A stretch of 9,444 bases of DNA, from assembly GCA_019415425.1 (NCBI GenBank), contig DXZF01000099.1:1-9444 (forward strand), given 5' to 3'. Position numbers and translations under genes: made by a program. Shown one piece after another: positions 6,220 to 9,444 of the stretch (positions are counted from its first letter, which is position 1; each line of letters begins with the position of its first letter). The notes under the pieces are model-generated. The model worked only from the letters and a program-made list of their open reading frames with translations, did no database searches and was not told where the DNA came from. The stretch is from Bacillota bacterium. GTDB taxonomy: Bacteria > Bacillota > Clostridia > Christensenellales > QAND01.

Positions 6220-6411
6220 TTAGCAGCCGCAGCCCACGTTGCGCTGCGAGCCACAGCCACCGCCGCAGAACAACAGGAGCAGGATCAACGGCCAAATGCA
6301 GCTGTCGTTGTCGCAACCACCGTTGTTGAAGAACGAGCCATTTCCGCCACCGCAGCAGCAGAGCAGGAGCAGGATAAACAGACAGCTGTTGTCAGAACCG
6401 AAGCAATTCAT
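6220..6411 (-). CDS. Small Cys/Gly-rich protein with duplicated Leu-rich segments
   Basis: A 63-residue protein with 11 Cys and 13 Gly. It has two copies of one unit: DNSC, two residues, ILLLLCCCGGG (7-23), then DNDSC, three residues, LILLLLFCGGG (34-52), and it ends in GCGC. The Leu runs are too short for classic membrane helices but could lie in or on a membrane. I know similar Cys/Gly/Leu-rich short proteins from Clostridia, some labelled chorion-class high-cysteine proteins, with no known function. Reality as a gene is supported by the internal repeat at protein level, an AAGGGGG ribosome binding site 8 bases before ATG 6411, and a terminator right after the stop. No clear promoter is seen. 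Function unknown; metal binding, disulfide cross-linking or a modified peptide are only possibilities. Confidence 0.75.
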   Translation of the reverse strand: MNCFGSDNSCLFILLLLCCCGGGNGSFFNNGGCDNDSCIWPLILLLLFCGGGCGSQRNVGCGC

Positions 6412-6520
6412 AGAAGAATCCCCCTTATGGAAGTGTTTTTGGGCCCTTTTTTCGGGCTCGCTCTATACTACGCTGCCCCTTTCAAAGCGTGACACCTCCA
6501 ATGAGATTTTCTTTTTCCGC

Positions 6521-6549
6521 TTTTCCTTTTGTCCGGTTTCTGATATGAT
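6521..6549 (+). promoter_or_regulatory. Putative promoter of glyQS
   Basis: An extended -10, TG then TATGAT (6544-6549), lies 17 bases after a weak -35-like TTTTCC (6521-6526). The start would be near 6556, giving a leader of about 35 bases with GGAGG at 6575-6579. This leader is too short for a T-box riboswitch. Confidence 0.5.
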
Positions 6550-6589
6550 ATGAAGAGTATGTTCGGGTGTATCTGGAGGTTGAAGTCGA

Positions 6590-7972
6590 ATGTCTGAAGT
6601 GACGATGGAAAAACTGGTCGCGCTGTGCAAGAACCGCGGAATCGTCTACCCCGGTTCCGACATCTACGGCGGCCTGGCCAACGCCTGGGATTACGGTCCG
6701 CTGGGCGCAGAGATCAAAAACAACATCAAACAGGCCTGGTGGAAAAAGTTTGTGCGCCAGTCGCCCTATAACGTGGGGTTGGACTCCGCCATTCTGATGA
6801 ATCCGCAGGTATGGGTGGCCTCGGGGCACGTAGGCGGTTTTTCCGACCCGTTGATGGACTGCAAGGAGTGCAAATCGCGCTTTCGCGCCGATCAGCTCAT
6901 CGAGGAGTTTGCCAAGGCACACGGCCTTTCGGTCAAACCCGATGGCATGAGCGGCGAAGAGATGGAGGCGTTCATCGCGCAAAACGAAGTGCCCTGCCCC
7001 GTGTGCGGCAAGCACGCATTTACCGGGATTCGCAAATTCAACCTGATGTTCAAGACGTATATGGGCGTCACAGAGGACAGCTCCTCCGAGTTGTACCTGC
7101 GTCCCGAGACGGCACAGGGAATTTTCGTCAACTTCAAAAATGTATTGCGCACCACGCGCAAGAAGCTGCCCTTTGGCATCGGGCAGATCGGCAAATCCTT
7201 CCGCAATGAAATCACGCCCGGCAACTTCATCTTCCGCACGCGCGAGTTTGAGCAGATGGAGCTGGAATTTTTCTGCCAGCCCGGCACTGACCTCCAATGG
7301 TTTGCATACTGGAAGGACTACTGCGTCCAGTTCCTGTTGAGCATCGGCCTCAAAGAGGAGAGCCTCACGCTGCGCGATCACGATCCCGAGGAGCTCTCCC
7401 ACTACTCCAACGCCACTACGGATATCGAATTCCGCTATCCCTTTGGCGTCAAAGAGCTTTGGGGCATTGCAGACCGTACGGATTTTGATCTGAAGGCGCA
7501 CGCCCGCGTATCCGGGCAGGCGCTGGAATACATGGATCCCACGACCGGCGAAAAAGTGGTGCCCTACTGCATTGAACCCAGCGTGGGCGTAGACCGGCTG
7601 ATGTTGGCGCTGCTGTGCGATGCGTACGAGGAGGAGCAGTTGGAGAACGATACGCGCGTCGTATTGCACCTGCACCCCGTCATCGCGCCGTTTAAGGCGG
7701 CGGTGTTGCCGTTGCAAAAGAAACTGGGCGATGCCGCGCGCGAGCTGTTTGCTGCTTTGTCTGCCGATTATGCGATCGATTACGACGATAGTGGTTCCAT
7801 TGGCAAACGTTACCGCCGTCAAGACGAGATCGGCACGCCCTACTGCATCACTGTGGACTTTGATACATTGGAAAACGGCACAGTTACCGTGCGCGATCGC
7901 GACACCATGGAGCAGATTCGCATCCATCGCGACGAATTGCACGCCTTTTTGGCGGGCAAACTGGCATTTTAG
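6590..7972 (+). CDS. glyQS: Glycyl-tRNA synthetase, single-chain (alpha2) class II type
   Basis: Charges tRNA-Gly with glycine in the cytoplasm. This is the homodimeric archaeal/eukaryotic-like form that some Bacillota use in place of the GlyQ plus GlyS tetramer. The 460-residue length is normal. The N-terminal part has [18 protein letters not shown] (22-39). A zinc-ribbon-like insertion has CKEC (91-94) and CPVCG (136-140). [12 protein letters not shown] (171-182), motif 2 FRNEITP and [10 protein letters not shown] (204-224), and motif 3 [14 protein letters not shown] (329-342) build the catalytic site. A C-terminal anticodon-binding domain covers about 355-460. ATG 6590 has GGAGG 10 bases upstream. 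It leads a two-gene unit with a small membrane protein gene. Confidence 0.97.
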   Translation: MSEVTMEKLVALCKNRGIVYPGSDIYGGLANAWDYGPLGAEIKNNIKQAWWKKFVRQSPYNVGLDSAILMNPQVWVASGHVGGFSDPLMDCKECKSRFRADQLIEEFAKAHGLSVKPDGMSGEEMEAFIAQNEVPCPVCGKHAFTGIRKFNLMFKTYMGVTEDSSSELYLRPETAQGIFVNFKNVLRTTRKKLPFGIGQIGKSFRNEITPGNFIFRTREFEQMELEFFCQPGTDLQWFAYWKDYCVQFLLSIGLKEESLTLRDHDPEELSHYSNATTDIEFRYPFGVKELWGIADRTDFDLKAHARVSGQALEYMDPTTGEKVVPYCIEPSVGVDRLMLALLCDAYEEEQLENDTRVVLHLHPVIAPFKAAVLPLQKKLGDAARELFAALSADYAIDYDDSGSIGKRYRRQDEIGTPYCITVDFDTLENGTVTVRDRDTMEQIRIHRDELHAFLAGKLAF

Positions 7973-7989
7973 ACAAAGGAGCGAGCTGC

Positions 7990-8340
7990 ATGTCGCTGGA
8001 TACACTGGGTCTTTACCTCATCGAAGCCATCTACGCGTTGTATGGATTGTTCAGCTTCTACTATGCGTACATCATCGCCATCAAAAAAGAGTTCCGCATC
8101 GTCAATGGCGTGGATGACAACACCATCTTGCGTATCAAACAGACCCGGCGGTTTGCTCGCGATTACGCGCTGCCGCATTTTCTGGTCGGCCTCACCAGCA
8201 TCGTGTCGGTCATACTGGCCATCATATACGGCCCGCTGGTGTTGCTGGTCGCTACGGTGGTCACCGTGGCCGTTTGTTGGTATGGCACCAGCATGACGCG
8301 TAAACTGCCCGAGCGCTTGCGCCGCGGATATTATATGTAA
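7990..8340 (+). CDS. Small membrane protein of unknown function, downstream of glyQS
   Basis: A 116-residue protein with about three hydrophobic segments (near 6-30, 63-80 and 82-100), an internal charged stretch (31-58: IKKEFRIVNG, then KQTRRFARD) and a basic C-terminus (RKLPERLRRGYYM). There is no signal peptidase site and no cysteine pattern or catalytic motif that I recognise. AAGGAG lies about 9 bases before ATG 7990, only 17 bases after the glyQS stop, so it is very probably co-transcribed and co-regulated with it. The unit ends at a strong terminator. I do not know its family. The short tail and lack of conserved charged residues in the membrane segments argue against a transporter. 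Confidence 0.8.
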   Translation: MSLDTLGLYLIEAIYALYGLFSFYYAYIIAIKKEFRIVNGVDDNTILRIKQTRRFARDYALPHFLVGLTSIVSVILAIIYGPLVLLVATVVTVAVCWYGTSMTRKLPERLRRGYYM

Positions 8341-8350
8341 ACACAGATCA

Positions 8351-8378
8351 AAAAAGCGCGCCCATGGGCGCGCTTTTT
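8351..8378. terminator. Perfectly palindromic bidirectional terminator
   Basis: AAAAA (8351-8355), an 18-base GC-rich self-complementary core (8356-8373) and TTTTT (8374-8378) form a perfect 28-base palindrome. It can fold into a GC-rich hairpin with a T tail in either direction. It sits between the convergent glyQS unit and yqeK-rsfS and can stop both. Confidence 0.9.
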
Positions 8379-8469
8379 GTTTTGGGATCATCGTCCTATC
8401 TGCAGTGCATCGCACCTGATGCATCCGATCTCTTCATCGTTCTCTGGATACAGTACGCAGGGCCGTACG
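8379..8469. other. 3' untranslated spacer of yqeK-rsfS
   Basis: These 91 bases between the rsfS stop and the palindromic terminator hold no gene. The only structure is a short inverted repeat (TGCATC and GATGCA, 8404-8421) without a T-run. Confidence 0.4.
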
Positions 8470-8856
8470 CTATGCCTGTTCCTCCTGCTGCGTGCGCGCC
8501 ACCAGTTCCTCATACGAAATTGTGTTGGTGCCGTCGCTCCACAGCCGTTCCAGGTTGTAGAACTCGCGCTCTTCACGATGAAAGATGTGTACCAGAATGT
8601 CCGAAGCGTCGATGACAATCCACCGTCCCGCTGCGTAGCCATCGATGCGCGCGCAATTTACACCGGCCTGTTCCAGCGCATCCTTGACCTCATCGCACAA
8701 GGTGCGCACCTGGATGGGGTTATTGCCACTGGCCACCACAAAACAGTCTGCCAGGATGGAGAGGCCGGAAATATCGATCAGCTGGATATCCTGCGCCTTT
8801 TTATCGTTCAATGTCGTTGCAATCAGTCGGGCAATATCCTGTACGCGTTGTGTCAT
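8470..8856 (-). CDS. rsfS: Ribosomal silencing factor RsfS
   Basis: A 128-residue cytoplasmic protein of the RsfS/Iojap family, which binds ribosomal protein L14 and keeps the 50S and 30S subunits apart when nutrients are short. The core reads DKKAQDIQLIDIS (18-30), LADCFVVASGNN (35-46), then GYAAGRWIVIDASDILVHIF (73-92) and EREFYNLERLW (96-106), all family hallmarks. Length is normal. ATG 8856 is chosen because AGGAGG lies 9 bases upstream and family members start close to this point. The frame continues 14 codons further without a likely start. The first 56 bases overlap the end of yqeK, so translation is probably coupled. It ends about 90 bases before the shared terminator. Confidence 0.95.
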   Translation of the reverse strand: MTQRVQDIARLIATTLNDKKAQDIQLIDISGLSILADCFVVASGNNPIQVRTLCDEVKDALEQAGVNCARIDGYAAGRWIVIDASDILVHIFHREEREFYNLERLWSDGTNTISYEELVARTQQEEQA

Positions 8857-9444
8857 AGCCTTCAGCCTCCTCGTTTTGGATTTTTTCTTGCAGCGCACGC
8901 AGCGCGCAAATCGTGACCGGATGAACCGGCAAGTCTTTGGTTTTCAGGTGTGCAATGGACTGCTCCATGCATGCGATCGTAGCGCGTAACAAATCCTTTT
9001 GCGCCAGCGCGCGCAACGCATCTACTCCCGGATAGTCCCGCGTGCGCTCGATGGCGTCGCTCAGATACAGAATACATGCCAACGCGTCCATTTGCGGTGC
9101 GCCCAACGTGTGCGCGCGCACTGCGTTGAGAATGCCCTCATCGGCAATGCCGAATACCTCTCGTCCACGCGCTGCCGCCACCGGGCCGTGCAACAGATCG
9201 GGATGTGCTTGGCATGCCTGGTCGATCGCAATGCCGTAATGCGCGGCCCACTGCAGCAGTTCGGGCCCCGGCGTCTCCCGCATCCAGTCGTGCAGCAGCC
9301 CTGCCACGCGCGCCCTGTAGGCATCTACACCATAGCGCTTTGCCAGTGCCTCGGCACAGTCCGCGACGCCCAGGATGTGCCGCAGACGCTTTTTGCTCAC
9401 AGCGGCACGGTCGGCCTCATACAACTGCTTGCACAGCGCATCAC
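8801..9444 (-). CDS. yqeK: YqeK, HD-domain symmetrical Ap4A hydrolase (5' end possibly outside window)
   Basis: HD-superfamily phosphohydrolase. YqeK proteins cleave diadenosine tetraphosphate to two ADP and are usually encoded between nadD and rsfS. Counting from TTG 9424: KKRLRHILGV with His16, LLHD with His45 and Asp46, HGP with His79, AVRAHT with His105, and YLSDAIERTRDYPGV with Asp123 and the typical following motif. The five metal-binding residues expected of the HD site are present. The TTG has no ribosome binding site upstream, and the frame stays open to the right edge, so the true start may lie beyond it. The last residues (about 184-207), rich in polar and acidic residues, run past the HD core and overlap rsfS by 56 bases. 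nadD is expected just upstream. Confidence 0.92.
   Translation of the reverse strand, partial: DALCKQLYEADRAAVSKKRLRHILGVADCAEALAKRYGVDAYRARVAGLLHDWMRETPGPELLQWAAHYGIAIDQACQAHPDLLHGPVAAARGREVFGIADEGILNAVRAHTLGAPQMDALACILYLSDAIERTRDYPGVDALRALAQKDLLRATIACMEQSIAHLKTKDLPVHPVTICALRALQEKIQNEEAEGYDTTRTGYCPTDCNDIER

Noticed and set aside
6421..6480. Hairpin and promoter upstream of the Cys/Gly-rich gene
   Set aside because: The stem near 6440-6460 is only about 4 bases, and TATAGA-like boxes have no -35 at a fitting distance.
6550..6589. T-box riboswitch before glyQS
   Set aside because: The predicted leader is about 35 bases and has no T-box sequence or specifier stem.
6482..8005. 507-codon minus-strand open frame
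   Set aside because: Exact antisense shadow of glyQS; composition is typical of such shadows and no family is recognisable.
1..9444. Defence system, mobile element, CRISPR array or tRNA
   Set aside because: No transposase, integrase, direct-repeat array, nuclease or tRNA fold was seen; the gene content is housekeeping.

Overview
The window looks like chromosomal housekeeping DNA from a fairly GC-rich Bacillota, most likely a Clostridia-type anaerobe. This is an inference from strong AGGAGG-type ribosome binding sites, sigma-A-like promoters, a type III pantothenate kinase, a single-chain (alpha2) glycyl-tRNA synthetase, the yqeK-rsfS pair, and a small Cys/Gly-rich protein of a kind I associate with this phylum. 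Species cannot be read from the sequence. There is no rRNA, tRNA, CRISPR array, insertion sequence, prophage or recognisable defence system.

Left part (1-3885, all minus strand). A promoter near 3843-3871 drives coaX (pantothenate kinase III), hom (homoserine dehydrogenase) and a single-domain cupin, with gaps of 13 and 20 bases. The unit ends at a hairpin terminator (1144-1169). Beyond it lies a two-domain PPK2-family gene, polyphosphate:AMP phosphotransferase, which runs off the left edge. The coaX promoter carries an imperfect dyad across its -35 region and a terminator-like hairpin in its leader, so this operon may be regulated.

Middle part (3886-6589). A vicinal-oxygen-chelate (glyoxalase-fold) gene is transcribed rightwards, divergent from coaX, and converges on a minus-strand TspO/MBR membrane protein gene. 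TspO is divergent from a glycerate kinase gene, with a nested inverted repeat between them. A shared hairpin (6179-6207) separates glycerate kinase from a minus-strand 63-residue protein with 11 Cys and 13 Gly. It is built from two copies of an Ile/Leu-rich run followed by Cys and Gly, and is the least explained gene here.

Right part (6590-9444). glyQS is followed after 17 bases by a small membrane protein of unknown function, ending at a perfectly palindromic terminator. From the right edge, minus-strand yqeK (HD-domain Ap4A hydrolase) and rsfS (ribosomal silencing factor) converge on that terminator; their reading frames overlap by 56 bases.

The enzymes cover polyphosphate and AMP recycling, CoA and aspartate-family amino-acid synthesis, glycerate use and translation. 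I see no single new multi-gene system. The best leads are the Cys/Gly protein, the unknown membrane protein beside glyQS, and the dyads and hairpins in the two divergent promoter regions.
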